A stretch of 14,868 bases of DNA from SVQP01 sp045606685. GTDB lineage: Bacteria > Bacillota > Clostridia > Oscillospirales > CAG-272. Every line of letters begins with the position of its first letter. The stretch's first letter is position 1. Below, piece by piece: positions 1 to 6,931 of this stretch. The notes under the pieces are model-generated. The model had not been told where the DNA came from and did not search any database. It saw only the letters and a program-made list of their open reading frames with translations. The position numbers and the translations under genes were made by a program. The stretch spans positions 1 to 14,868 of the forward strand of contig JAZUSJ010000170.1 in assembly GCA_045606685.1 (NCBI GenBank), given 5' to 3'.

Positions 1-22
1 AAAAGCAGCCCCATGGGGCTGC
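1..22 (-). terminator. Rho-independent terminator at window edge
   Basis: A perfect dyad (GCAGCCC, loop CATG, GGGCTGC at 5-22) is followed on the minus strand by TTTT at 4-1. This is a plausible final terminator for minus-strand transcription leaving ppa. The window ends here, so the tail may continue beyond it. Confidence 0.6.
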
Positions 23-28
23 AAAATT

Positions 29-86
29 AGCGAAAAAAAGAGAGAGTAATGCGAAAAGATATTTCGCAAAGCTCTCTCTTTTTGCT
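29..86 (-). terminator. Nested double hairpin with T-tract
   Basis: An outer 12-bp stem (AAAAAGAGAGAG at 35-46 with its complement at 72-83) encloses an inner perfect stem-loop (TGCGAAA 50-56, loop AGATA, TTTCGCA 62-68). On the minus strand the outer stem runs directly into seven Ts (39-33), so it can terminate transcripts coming from ppa. The plus strand also has five Ts at the outer arm (79-83), so it could be bidirectional. Confidence 0.55.
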
Positions 87-90
87 ATAT

Positions 91-260
91 GAGTGATATT
101 CCGACTGCGTCGGAGTGATATTATACGGCTCCGCCGTGTAGCGATATTGTTTGGCTTCGCCTGACAGTGATATTCTATTCGCCCTTAAAACTTGCGAAGC
201 AAATATCACTTGGACGAAGTCCAAATATCACTGCGTAGCAATATCACTCGCCCAAGGCGA
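91..260. repeat. Octamer array interleaved with small variable hairpins
   Basis: Four direct octamers (GTGATATT at 93-100, 115-122 and 167-174; GCGATATT at 141-148) are followed by three inverted copies (AATATCAC at 202-209, 224-231 and 240-247), so the array is head-to-head about a centre near 186. Between and after the octamers sit short perfect or near-perfect hairpins whose stems differ: CCGAC/GTCGG, ACGGC/GCCGT, GGC/GCC with flanking pairs, TTCGC/GCGAA at the centre, TTGGAC/GTCCAA, TGC/GCA and TCGCC/GGCGA. Most have three-base loops. The octamer is constant while the stems vary yet stay paired. It lies in the 3' region of the ppa transcript. I know no named element that matches. Confidence 0.8.
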
Positions 261-268
261 ATAGAACT

Positions 269-298
269 GGGGAGATACTCCGCTTGGAGTATCTCCCC
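269..298. terminator. 13-bp perfect hairpin downstream of ppa
   Basis: GGGGAGATACTCC (269-281), loop GCTT and its exact complement (286-298) form a very stable hairpin 23 bp beyond the ppa stop codon. Neither strand has a proper T-tract after it, so it may be an RNA-stabilising 3' end or a weak terminator rather than a classical one. Confidence 0.5.
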
Positions 299-320
299 AT
301 ACTTACCGTTCTTCTCATTT

Positions 321-872
321 TTACATATGCCCTGCAAAATCGCCGCGGGCTTCCATCATATTGTACTGATCGATTGCAGCTTGGATGATGCGCTTGGCAT
401 CCTCTGCGCTATGCAGCTGCTCCACTGCGGTCTGCTTATTTTCCAGCTGCTTATACACGGTGAAGAAGTGCATGATTTCGTCAAAGACGTGTCTGGGCAG
501 CTCACCCAGCGATTTGACGTCCCGGTAGGTGGGATCGTTGCAAGGAAGCGCGATGATCTTATCGTCCAGCTTACCGCCGTCTATCATGCGCACCACACCA
601 ATGGGGTAAACGTCAACCAGCGTCAAGGGATAGATCGGCTCGTCGCAAAGCACCAGCACGTCCAACGGGTCCCCGTCGTCTGCAAAGGTGCGCGGGATAA
701 AACCGTAGTTCGCAGGATAGTGCGTTGCAGTATACAGGATTCTGTCAAGGCGGCAGATACCTGTCTTTTTGTCCATTTCGTATTTGCACTTGCTCCCCTT
801 GGGGATCTCGATCACGCCGGTAAACCTCTCGGGAGTGATCTCTGCAGGATCAATGTCATGCCAAATATTCAT
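321..872 (-). CDS. ppa: Inorganic pyrophosphatase, family I
   Basis: Hydrolyses pyrophosphate to two phosphates in the cytoplasm, pulling biosynthetic reactions forward. The 183-residue length is normal for the prokaryotic family I enzyme. The signature DDGDPLD is at 65-71, with metal-binding aspartates D66, D68 and D71. Other expected active-site groups are E22 in the IEIPKG segment, K30, E32, R44, Y56 in the YPANYGF segment, D98, D103 and K105 in DGGKLDDK, and Y140. All look intact. The ATG is preceded by AAGGAGG with a 6-nt spacer. The gene starts only 11 nt after obg ends, so it is very likely the last gene of the DUF512-der-obg-ppa transcript. Family I is less usual in Clostridia than the manganese family II enzyme, but the signature leaves little doubt. 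Confidence 0.97.
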   Translation of the reverse strand: MNIWHDIDPAEITPERFTGVIEIPKGSKCKYEMDKKTGICRLDRILYTATHYPANYGFIPRTFADDGDPLDVLVLCDEPIYPLTLVDVYPIGVVRMIDGGKLDDKIIALPCNDPTYRDVKSLGELPRHVFDEIMHFFTVYKQLENKQTAVEQLHSAEDAKRIIQAAIDQYNMMEARGDFAGHM

Positions 873-883
873 GCGTGACCTCC

Positions 884-2164
884 TTATTTAATATAGTCAA
901 ATTCAAAGTCGTAGATACAAACGGTATCACCGTCACGACAGCCCTTTTGCTCCAGTGCCTCAAACACACCGCTCTTTTGCAGCACCTTCTGGAAGTAGTT
1001 GAGCGATTCGTAGTCGCTGAAATTGATGGTACCCATCAAATTATACAGCCATTCACCCTCTACGTAATATGTGCCGTGATCGTAGGTAATGGTGGTATCC
1101 TTACCGCCTCCCACGTAAGCGTCCTCCTCTGCGTATTCTGCTGCGTATACGGTCATGGGAGGCAGATCGGCAAGCAGGTCTGCTACGCGGCGGATCATCT
1201 GCGTAAGTCCCTCACCGGTAGCGGCGGAGACGTACATCAGCTCCCAGCCGTTCTCCTTGACAAACGCCTCAAATGCAGGCACGTCCACCTGCTCACGGTC
1301 CAGCACGTCGATCTTATTGGCAATGATGATCTGCGGACGGGTAGCAAGCTCGGGAGAATAGCGCGCAAGCTCGGTATTGATGGTTTTGATGTCCTCTATG
1401 GGATCTCTGTACTCTACGGATGCAACGTCCACAACGTGCAAAAGCAGTCTGCAGCGGTCAACGTGGCGCAAAAACGCATGTCCAAGCCCTGCGCCATCGG
1501 CCGCACCCTCGATCAATCCGGGAATATCTGCAGCCACAAATCCGCTCTCACCGCCCGTGCTGACAACGCCCAGATTGGGCGAAAGCGTGGTGAAATGGTA
1601 ATCCGCGATCTTAGGCTTTGCAGAGCTGATGCGTGCAAGGATCGACGACTTACCAACACTGGGATAGCCGATCAAGCCCACGTCTGCCAGCATTTTCAGC
1701 TCCAGCAGCACTTCCTTTTCCTGACCGCGCGTACCGTTCTTGGCAAACAGCGGCACCTGTCTTGTAGGCGTGGCAAAATGCTTGTTGCCCCAGCCGCCCT
1801 TACCGCCGCGGCAGCAGATAAAGTCCGCACCGTCGTTTTCATGCATGTCGTGGATGATCTTGCCTGTCTCCACGTCCTTGATCAGTGTTCCGGGAGGCAC
1901 CAGCACCACAGCGTCCGCACCGGTCGCACCGTGACGCTTTGCACCCGTACCGTCACCGCCGCGCTCGGCAATAAACTTGCGCTGATAGCGGAATGCAAGC
2001 AGCGTATTGGCACCGGGATCCACGCGGAACACCACGTTGCCGCCCTTTCCGCCATCGCCGCCGTCAGGGCCGCCTGCGGCTACGTATTTTTCACGGCGGA
2101 AGGACACGGCACCGTTGCCGCCGTCCCCTGCCTTGAGGTATACTTTTACGTTATCGATAAACAT
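884..2164 (-). CDS. obg: GTPase Obg (CgtA)
   Basis: Ribosome-associated GTPase needed for 50S subunit maturation and linked to stress and growth control. The 426 residues show three domains in order: the glycine-rich Obg fold (about 1-158, with GDGGNG and GGPDGGDGGKGG), the GTPase domain (about 159-335, with P-loop GYPSVGKS 166-173, DIPG 213-216, NKID 283-286 and SAA 313-315) and the OCT C-terminal domain typical of Bacillota and other Gram-positives (about 345-426, ending DGDTVCIYDFEFDY). The start ATG has AAAGGA about 8 nt upstream. It follows der after a 140-nt gap filled by a palindromic repeat with no obvious promoter, so it probably depends on read-through from the DUF512/der promoter. 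Confidence 0.98.
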   Translation of the reverse strand: MFIDNVKVYLKAGDGGNGAVSFRREKYVAAGGPDGGDGGKGGNVVFRVDPGANTLLAFRYQRKFIAERGGDGTGAKRHGATGADAVVLVPPGTLIKDVETGKIIHDMHENDGADFICCRGGKGGWGNKHFATPTRQVPLFAKNGTRGQEKEVLLELKMLADVGLIGYPSVGKSSILARISSAKPKIADYHFTTLSPNLGVVSTGGESGFVAADIPGLIEGAADGAGLGHAFLRHVDRCRLLLHVVDVASVEYRDPIEDIKTINTELARYSPELATRPQIIIANKIDVLDREQVDVPAFEAFVKENGWELMYVSAATGEGLTQMIRRVADLLADLPPMTVYAAEYAEEDAYVGGGKDTTITYDHGTYYVEGEWLYNLMGTINFSDYESLNYFQKVLQKSGVFEALEQKGCRDGDTVCIYDFEFDYIK

Positions 2165-2193
2165 AGTAAATTCCTTTCAAATAGTTGCTCTTC

Positions 2194-2292
2194 CCCGCCC
2201 AAGATCCTTCGCGGCGCATTTCTTTGCCTGTCATTCTCGAGCGAAGCGAAGAATCTTGGCAAAGAAATGCTTGCTCGAGGATGACGGGCGGG
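2194..2292. repeat. 99-bp imperfect palindrome between der and obg
   Basis: Two pairs of arms share the same centre (about 2243): outer CCCGCCC 2194-2200 with GGGCGGG 2286-2292, and inner 13-bp perfect arms GCATTTCTTTGCC 2216-2228 with GGCAAAGAAATGC 2258-2270. Between them further pairs hold (2204-2208 with 2278-2282), and the loop contains a smaller dyad (ATTCT 2233-2237 with AGAAT 2250-2254). There is no T-tract on the minus strand after the dyad, so it is not a classical terminator. It looks like a REP or MITE-type dispersed palindrome. Confidence 0.7.
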
Positions 2293-2304
2293 CAAATCAG
2301 AAGA

Positions 2305-3636
2305 TCAGACCTTATCGTCGCCCTTCTGACGGATGATCAGCTTGATGGGCGTGCCGCGGAAGCCAAAGGTATCGCGCAGGCAGTTTTCCAGATATCTCTG
2401 ATACGAATAGTGGAACAGCTCGATATTGTTGCAGAAAATGACAAAGGTGGGAGGAGCTACGCTGATCTGCGTCATGTAGTAGATCTTGAGTCTTCTGCCC
2501 TTGTCTGTGGGAGGCTGGGTACGCATGGTTGCCTCGGCAAGCACGTCGTTGAGCATACCCGTCGAGATACGCGTATTGGCCTGGTTATGCACGTACATGA
2601 TATGCTCGTAAATGTTGGGAATTCTCTGTCCGGTCTTGGCGGAAACGAACAGAATGGGCGCGTAAGGCATATATGCCAGAGCTGTGCGGATTTTATCGGT
2701 ATACTGCTTGACCGTATTATTATCCTTTTCGATCGAATCCCACTTGTTGACCACGATAATGGTCGCCTTGCCCGCTTCGTGCGCGATGCCCGCGATCTTT
2801 TCATCCTGCTCGGTAATCCCTGTGGATGCATCGATCATCAAAAGGCAAACGTCAGCGCGTTCTACAGCCATATGCGCACGCAGCACGCTGTATTTTTCAA
2901 TCTTATCGTCGATCTTGGCCTGACGGCGAATGCCTGCGGTATCAATAAAGGTGAATTTGCCGTAGTCGTTTTCCACGCGGGTATCAACGGCATCGCGCGT
3001 TGTGCCTGCGATATCCGAAACGATCATGCGCTCCTGTCCGATAAAACGGTTGATGATAGAGGATTTGCCCGCGTTGGGCTTACCAATCACAGCTACCTTG
3101 ACCGTATCGTCCTCGTCCTCGGTATCATCCCACTCGCCCAAGGAGTCCATGCAGGCGTCCAAAAGGTCGCCCGAGCCCGTGCCGTGGATGGAAGAGACCG
3201 CGATGGGATCGCACGCAAAGCCCAGCTCGTAGAACTCATAGAATTCGTAAGGCAGATCGCCGATGCGGTCGCACTTATTGATACAAGGCACGATCGGCTT
3301 GCCGCTTCTTTTGAGCATCACCGCAATATCTCGGTCATTGGCGGTCAGTCCCGTGCGCACGTCACACATGAAAACGATCACGTCCGCGTCGTCTATGGCG
3401 ATCTGCGCTTGATTTTTCATCTGCGACAGGATCACATCCCCCGTCTTGGGCTCGATACCGCCCGTATCAATGATGGCGAGCTTTCTGCCTCTCCATTCGG
3501 TCTCACCGTAGATTCGGTCACGCGTGACACCGGGAACGTCCTCGACAATCGAGCGACGCTCACCGATCAGTTTATTGAACAGGGTGCTTTTTCCCACGTT
3601 GGGACGCCCCACGATCGCAATTACAGGTTTAGACAT
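2305..3636 (-). CDS. der: Ribosome biogenesis GTPase Der (EngA)
   Basis: Double-GTPase needed for assembly of the 50S ribosomal subunit. It has 443 residues, a normal length. The first G domain has GRPNVGKS at 10-17, DTGG 57-60 and NKCD 120-123. The second has GKPNAGKS at 185-192, DTAG 232-235 and NKWD 297-300. Between them lies an acidic linker (about 168-179), and the C-terminal KH-like domain runs from about 355 to the end. The start is supported by AAAGGAGG 9 nt upstream. The gene begins 15 nt after the DUF512 gene ends, and the Shine-Dalgarno sequence directly follows that stop codon, so the two are co-transcribed. The DUF512-der pairing is common in Clostridia, from general knowledge of the family. 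Confidence 0.98.
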   Translation of the reverse strand: MSKPVIAIVGRPNVGKSTLFNKLIGERRSIVEDVPGVTRDRIYGETEWRGRKLAIIDTGGIEPKTGDVILSQMKNQAQIAIDDADVIVFMCDVRTGLTANDRDIAVMLKRSGKPIVPCINKCDRIGDLPYEFYEFYELGFACDPIAVSSIHGTGSGDLLDACMDSLGEWDDTEDEDDTVKVAVIGKPNAGKSSIINRFIGQERMIVSDIAGTTRDAVDTRVENDYGKFTFIDTAGIRRQAKIDDKIEKYSVLRAHMAVERADVCLLMIDASTGITEQDEKIAGIAHEAGKATIIVVNKWDSIEKDNNTVKQYTDKIRTALAYMPYAPILFVSAKTGQRIPNIYEHIMYVHNQANTRISTGMLNDVLAEATMRTQPPTDKGRRLKIYYMTQISVAPPTFVIFCNNIELFHYSYQRYLENCLRDTFGFRGTPIKLIIRQKGDDKV

Positions 3637-3651
3637 CTATATAAACCTCCT

Positions 3652-4974
3652 TTAATTACATAGTTTTACGCCCAGCACCGACTCGACAAAGCCAACGCCG
3701 TCGTTTGCAGAGGGATACACGGGAACACCCAGCCTTTGGCTCAGCTCGTCAACGGTCATGTCGTCAAGCAGAGTATCCTCCCCTGCGCGCAAGGTGTTTT
3801 CGGGAATCAGCAGGCAATCTCCAAGCGGCTTATCCTGCAGCTGCTCGGTGATATCCTTGCCTGTCAGCAGGCCTGCCACCGTAATGGTTTCGCCCAAAAA
3901 GTGGTTGACGATCCGGTACACATCGACCTTCAGACCGTCAAAGGTCTGCTCAAGCTGCGCGGCAAGTCGGCAGACCGTGTCGTATGCGGCCACGCCTGTG
4001 GCAATGCTGACATGTCTGGCGCTTGTGAATTGCGCTTTATATTCATCGGCATATTCCAGCTCCACGGCAACCTCCTCGCAAAGTGAGGTGATCATGCCCA
4101 CGCCGTTCTCAATCTGGTCGTAGTCACCGTAATATTCACCGCTTGGCAAAGGCAGCCCCGCACTCAGATACAGCTCGTCCGCACAGCAGAAGATGCGCGT
4201 GCCATACTTTTCATAGCACTCATCTCCCACGCGGTTGACCTGCTCGATAATGCGTGCGCATTCCTCGGGAGTATAGGGCGTCAGCTCGTACAGCTTGTCG
4301 CGATAGCGCGTCAGTCCTGCGGGGACGATGGACACAGAGGACATGGCGGGATAGAGTGCCTGCAGATCGCGCAGAGATCGGTCAAGCTCCTCTCCATCGT
4401 TGATACCGCGGCAAAGCACGATCTGTCCGCAAAGCGTAATGCCTGCGTCAGCCAATCTTTGCATATAGGAAAGCACCTTACCGGCGCGCTTATTATGCAA
4501 CATAAAGCAGCGCAGCTCGGGATTTGTGGTATGCACCGAAATATTGACCGGACTGATATGCATTTCAATGATGCGGTCAATGTCGCGGTCGTGCATATTG
4601 GTCAGCGTAATGTAGTTGCCGTGCAAAAAGGAAAGGCGGGAGTCGTCATCCTTAAAGTACAGCGTTTCGCGCATACCGCCCGGCAGCTGGTCGATAAAGC
4701 AGAAGATGCACTTATTTTCGCAGCGCTGCTTTTTATCCATCAGCGGTGTTTCGAAATCAAGGCCGATATCGTCGTATTCCTGCTTATGGATGGTGACTGT
4801 CAGCAGCTCAGCGCCGCGGTGCAGCTGCAGCGTGACTGTGCGGTTGGTCAGATGAAAGCGGTAATCCAGCACGTCACGGATCTCTCGGTCATTGATCGAA
4901 ATCAGCACGTCGCCCGGTATAATTCCGTGCTTTTGCGCACGGCTTCCTTTTTCCACGCCCGTGATGGTAACCAT
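3652..4974 (-). CDS. PDZ and radical-SAM-like DUF512 protein
   Basis: A 440-residue protein of the DUF512 family, function not established. The N-terminal 70 residues form a PDZ-like domain (GSRAQKHGIIPGDVLISIND around 10-29). A cysteine cluster C85-x3-C89-x2-C92, in the segment RCENKCIFCFIDQLP, has the spacing of a radical-SAM [4Fe-4S] motif. The middle resembles a TIM barrel, and the C-terminal half (from about 230) is the DUF512 region. In cyanobacteria and Clostridia this family is annotated as a putative Fe-S oxidoreductase, and its link to der suggests, as inference only, a role tied to ribosomes or translation. The start at 4974 is set by AAAGGAGG at 4982-4989 with a 7-nt spacer. The ATG two codons earlier (4980) would leave only one base after the ribosome site, and longer in-frame extensions run into repeats. 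It is the first gene of the transcript. Confidence 0.9.
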   Translation of the reverse strand: MVTITGVEKGSRAQKHGIIPGDVLISINDREIRDVLDYRFHLTNRTVTLQLHRGAELLTVTIHKQEYDDIGLDFETPLMDKKQRCENKCIFCFIDQLPGGMRETLYFKDDDSRLSFLHGNYITLTNMHDRDIDRIIEMHISPVNISVHTTNPELRCFMLHNKRAGKVLSYMQRLADAGITLCGQIVLCRGINDGEELDRSLRDLQALYPAMSSVSIVPAGLTRYRDKLYELTPYTPEECARIIEQVNRVGDECYEKYGTRIFCCADELYLSAGLPLPSGEYYGDYDQIENGVGMITSLCEEVAVELEYADEYKAQFTSARHVSIATGVAAYDTVCRLAAQLEQTFDGLKVDVYRIVNHFLGETITVAGLLTGKDITEQLQDKPLGDCLLIPENTLRAGEDTLLDDMTVDELSQRLGVPVYPSANDGVGFVESVLGVKLCN

Positions 4975-4981
4975 TCTCATC

Positions 4982-4989
4982 CCTCCTTT
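4982..4989 (-). promoter_or_regulatory. Ribosome binding site deciding the DUF512 start
   Basis: Minus-strand AAAGGAGG lies 7 nt before the ATG at 4974 and only one base before the ATG at 4980, so the downstream start is favoured. No similar site exists for the longer in-frame extension towards 5217. Confidence 0.75.
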
Positions 4990-5016
4990 GGGCATAGTTA
5001 TAGATTTTAACATATT

Positions 5017-5045
5017 ATTATAACACAAAAATATGCGTTTGTCAA
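5017..5045 (-). promoter_or_regulatory. SigA-type promoter for DUF512-der-obg-ppa
   Basis: On the minus strand TTGACA (5045-5040), a 17-bp spacer and TATAAT (5022-5017), with TG one base before the -10 element (extended -10). It lies about 43 bp upstream of the DUF512 start. The match to consensus is complete. Confidence 0.85.
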
Positions 5046-5117
5046 ATGTTTTCAAGCAAATTTGGAAAACTCCTTTTGAAAAGTTTTTGCGTCGCTTCCC
5101 CCAGCGGCCCACTCTCG

Positions 5118-5271
5118 CAGGATGAAAGTTTTTGATCGCCCTTTTCCCAAAAAGGTCCCAGGTCGAGGGCAGCGCCCTCGTCGCGCCCGCAGGCGCGAAA
5201 TATTCTCGGCGTTTCAATTCGCGCAGCGAATTACTGGTTCATTTTCTTTGCGCTAGCGGTGTCAAAGAAAA
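5118..5271 (+). repeat. Multi-hairpin repeat element, left copy
   Basis: Read on the plus strand this copy shows five successive hairpins: CCTTTT/AAAAGG (140-155 of the 5000s), CGAGGGC/GCCCTCG (5164-5180), TCGCGCC/GGCGCGA (5181-5198), AATTCGC/GCGAATT (5216-5232) and TTTTCTTTG/CAAAGAAAA (5242-5271). The same order, minus the fourth hairpin, appears on the opposite strand at 5317-5454. A 21-bp block (5180-5200) is identical in both copies. It contains no credible gene; the in-frame extension of the DUF512 gene through it is rejected. Confidence 0.8.
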
Positions 5272-5316
5272 GAATGGGATGAATTAGGACACGTAACATT
5301 GAAAAAAATTCTCTCC

Positions 5317-5454
5317 GTTCTTTTTTGACGGAGTAGCCGCAAAAAAGAACCAAAAAACGGCATTGGATAAGTTTCGCGCCTGCGGGCGCGACTTGGGGCG
5401 CTGCCCCAAGTCCCCGCCGCCTTTTGAAAAAGGCGGGCGAAAACTTTTATCCTG
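5317..5454 (-). repeat. Multi-hairpin repeat element, right copy (inverted)
   Basis: Read on the minus strand from 5454: CAGGATAAAAG, hairpin CCGCCTTTT/AAAAGGCGG (5417-5436), hairpin ACTTGGGGC/GCCCCAAGT (5391-5411), hairpin TCGCGCC/GGCGCGA (5374-5391), then hairpin GTTCTTTTTT/AAAAAAGAAC (5317-5350). It matches the left copy in order and in unpaired flanks (CAGGAT at the start, TGGTTC before the last hairpin). The stems differ in sequence but remain paired in each copy. Together with the left copy it forms a large inverted repeat around a 45-bp centre (5272-5316). Confidence 0.8.
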
Positions 5455-5475
5455 TGGGGGTGATCTGTTGGGGTG

Positions 5476-5504
5476 AAAAAGGACAGAGACAATCGTCTCT
5501 GCCC
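5476..5504 (-). terminator. Terminator of the Na+ pump operon
   Basis: On the minus strand GGGCAGAGAC, loop GATT, GTCTCTGTCC (5504-5481, one G-U pair) is followed by five Ts (5480-5476). It starts 11 nt after the oadA stop codon and is a textbook Rho-independent terminator. Confidence 0.92.
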
Positions 5505-5514
5505 TTGTTCGTGT

Positions 5515-6912
5515 TTACACGGTATGGATGCCGTTTGCCTTATCGGCGTTTGCGTCCACGCCGTACTTCTGGTTCTTTCTGTACTCAAAGAACTTGAGTG
5601 CGATCTGCTCGAACAGCGCAAAGGACAAAACGTCCTCGTCCTGCTCGACAAGCCCTGCGGGAATGCGTGCGCGGATGGCCTCCAGCTCGGGAGCCAGGTC
5701 GTCCGCGGGACGGTAGGTAATGCGCTTTGCGTCACCCACGATGCTCTTTGCAAATGCGGGATCGATCTCCATGGGAGTCTTGCCGTACTTGCCAAGCACG
5801 ATGTCCTTGAATTCCTTGGTCACGGTCTTGTATCTCTCGCCCATGATCACGTTATACACAGCCTGCGTACCCACAATCTGCGACGAAGGAGTGACCAGCG
5901 GAGGATAACCGACGTCCGCACGCACGCGCGGGACTTCCTCCAGTACCTCGGTCAGCTGATGCGATCTGCCCGCATCGGAAAGCTGCTTCATCAGATTGGA
6001 GAGCATACCGCCCGGTACCTGGTAAAGAAGCGCATTGACGTCAACCGCCAAAGCCTTGGGATTGAGCTGGCCGGATGCCAGATACTTCTCGCGCAAGGGG
6101 GTGAAGTGCTTGGAGATCTTATTGAGCTGCGCCAGGTCAAGTCCCGTATCGTAAGGAGTTCCCTGCACGGCTGCCACGAATGCCTCTGTGGGAGGCTGCG
6201 AGGTACCCATTGCCATGGGAGAAATTGCGGTGTCCACCACGTCCACGCCTGCCTCTGCTGCCTTGAGTAGCGTCATGGAAGCAAGACCTGCCGTATAGTG
6301 GGTATGCAGCTGCACGGGCAGACTGGTGCTTTCCTTGAGCGTTTTGACAAGCTCATAAGCATCATAAGGCTTGAGCAGTCCCGCCATATCCTTGATGCAG
6401 ATCGAATCCGCGCCCATTTCCTCCAGCTGCTTTGCATACTTGGCATAATAATCCATGGTATACACAGGGCCGGTGGTATAGCTGAACGCTGCCTGCACGT
6501 GACCGCCCTCGCGCTTTGTCGCGTCGATCGCGGTCTTTAAGTTACGGGGATCGTTGAGAGCGTCGAAGATTCGGATGATATCAATACCGTTTGCAATGCA
6601 CTTCTGCACAAAGTATGCAACCACGTCGTCCGAATAGTGACGGTAGCCCAGAATATTCTGTCCGCGGAACAGCATCTGCAGCTTGGTGTTCTTGACGTGT
6701 GCGCGAATGGTGCGCAGTCTTTCCCAAGGGTCCTCGTTGAGGTAGCGCATGCAGGAATCAAAGGTTGCGCCGCCCCATGCTTCCAAGGAGTGGTAGCCCA
6801 CTTTATCCATCTGCTCCAGAATGGGAAGCATTTCCTCTGTGGTCATTCTGGTGGCAATGAGTGACTGGTGAGAGTCACGCAATACTGTTTCTGTAATTTT
6901 GAGTTGTGCCAT
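5515..6912 (-). CDS. oadA: Oxaloacetate decarboxylase alpha subunit / PycB-type carboxyltransferase
   Basis: Carboxyltransferase that moves CO2 between oxaloacetate and protein-bound biotin, giving pyruvate. The 465 residues cover the TIM-barrel catalytic domain (about 1-300) and the conserved PYC_OADA region (about 305-445), but there is no C-terminal biotin domain; the biotin carrier is a separate gene two positions upstream. Expected metal and active-site residues are present: D13 in LRDSHQS, K174 in CIKDMAG (the lysine carbamylated in this family) and H203/H205 in LHTHYT. The spacing equals that of characterised OadA shifted by four residues. The start has AGGGAA about 7 nt upstream. It is the last gene of the operon, 19 nt after oadB, and is followed by a strong terminator. 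Using it as a pyruvate carboxylase B subunit is an alternative, but no biotin carboxylase lies in the window. Confidence 0.95.
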   Translation of the reverse strand: MAQLKITETVLRDSHQSLIATRMTTEEMLPILEQMDKVGYHSLEAWGGATFDSCMRYLNEDPWERLRTIRAHVKNTKLQMLFRGQNILGYRHYSDDVVAYFVQKCIANGIDIIRIFDALNDPRNLKTAIDATKREGGHVQAAFSYTTGPVYTMDYYAKYAKQLEEMGADSICIKDMAGLLKPYDAYELVKTLKESTSLPVQLHTHYTAGLASMTLLKAAEAGVDVVDTAISPMAMGTSQPPTEAFVAAVQGTPYDTGLDLAQLNKISKHFTPLREKYLASGQLNPKALAVDVNALLYQVPGGMLSNLMKQLSDAGRSHQLTEVLEEVPRVRADVGYPPLVTPSSQIVGTQAVYNVIMGERYKTVTKEFKDIVLGKYGKTPMEIDPAFAKSIVGDAKRITYRPADDLAPELEAIRARIPAGLVEQDEDVLSFALFEQIALKFFEYRKNQKYGVDANADKANGIHTV

Positions 6913-6931
6913 TTCTTAATTCCCTTTCTGA

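Noticed and set aside
27..224. 65-residue minus-strand reading frame
   Set aside because: It is composed of the hairpins and octamers of the repeat array, with no ribosome site or recognisable protein features.
91..260. CRISPR-like regular repeats
   Set aside because: The repeated unit is only eight bases, switches orientation halfway, and the inserts are palindromic rather than unique spacers. No cas gene is near.
875..3663. Long plus-strand reading frames opposite obg and der
   Set aside because: They are antisense to clear GTPases with intact motifs, are rich in Cys/His/Arg runs typical of shadow frames, and lack ribosome sites.
4975..5217. N-terminal extension of the DUF512 protein by 81 residues
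   Set aside because: It would cross the promoter at 5017-5045 and a repeat element, lacks a ribosome site, and the added residues look non-conserved; the PDZ domain begins at the chosen start.
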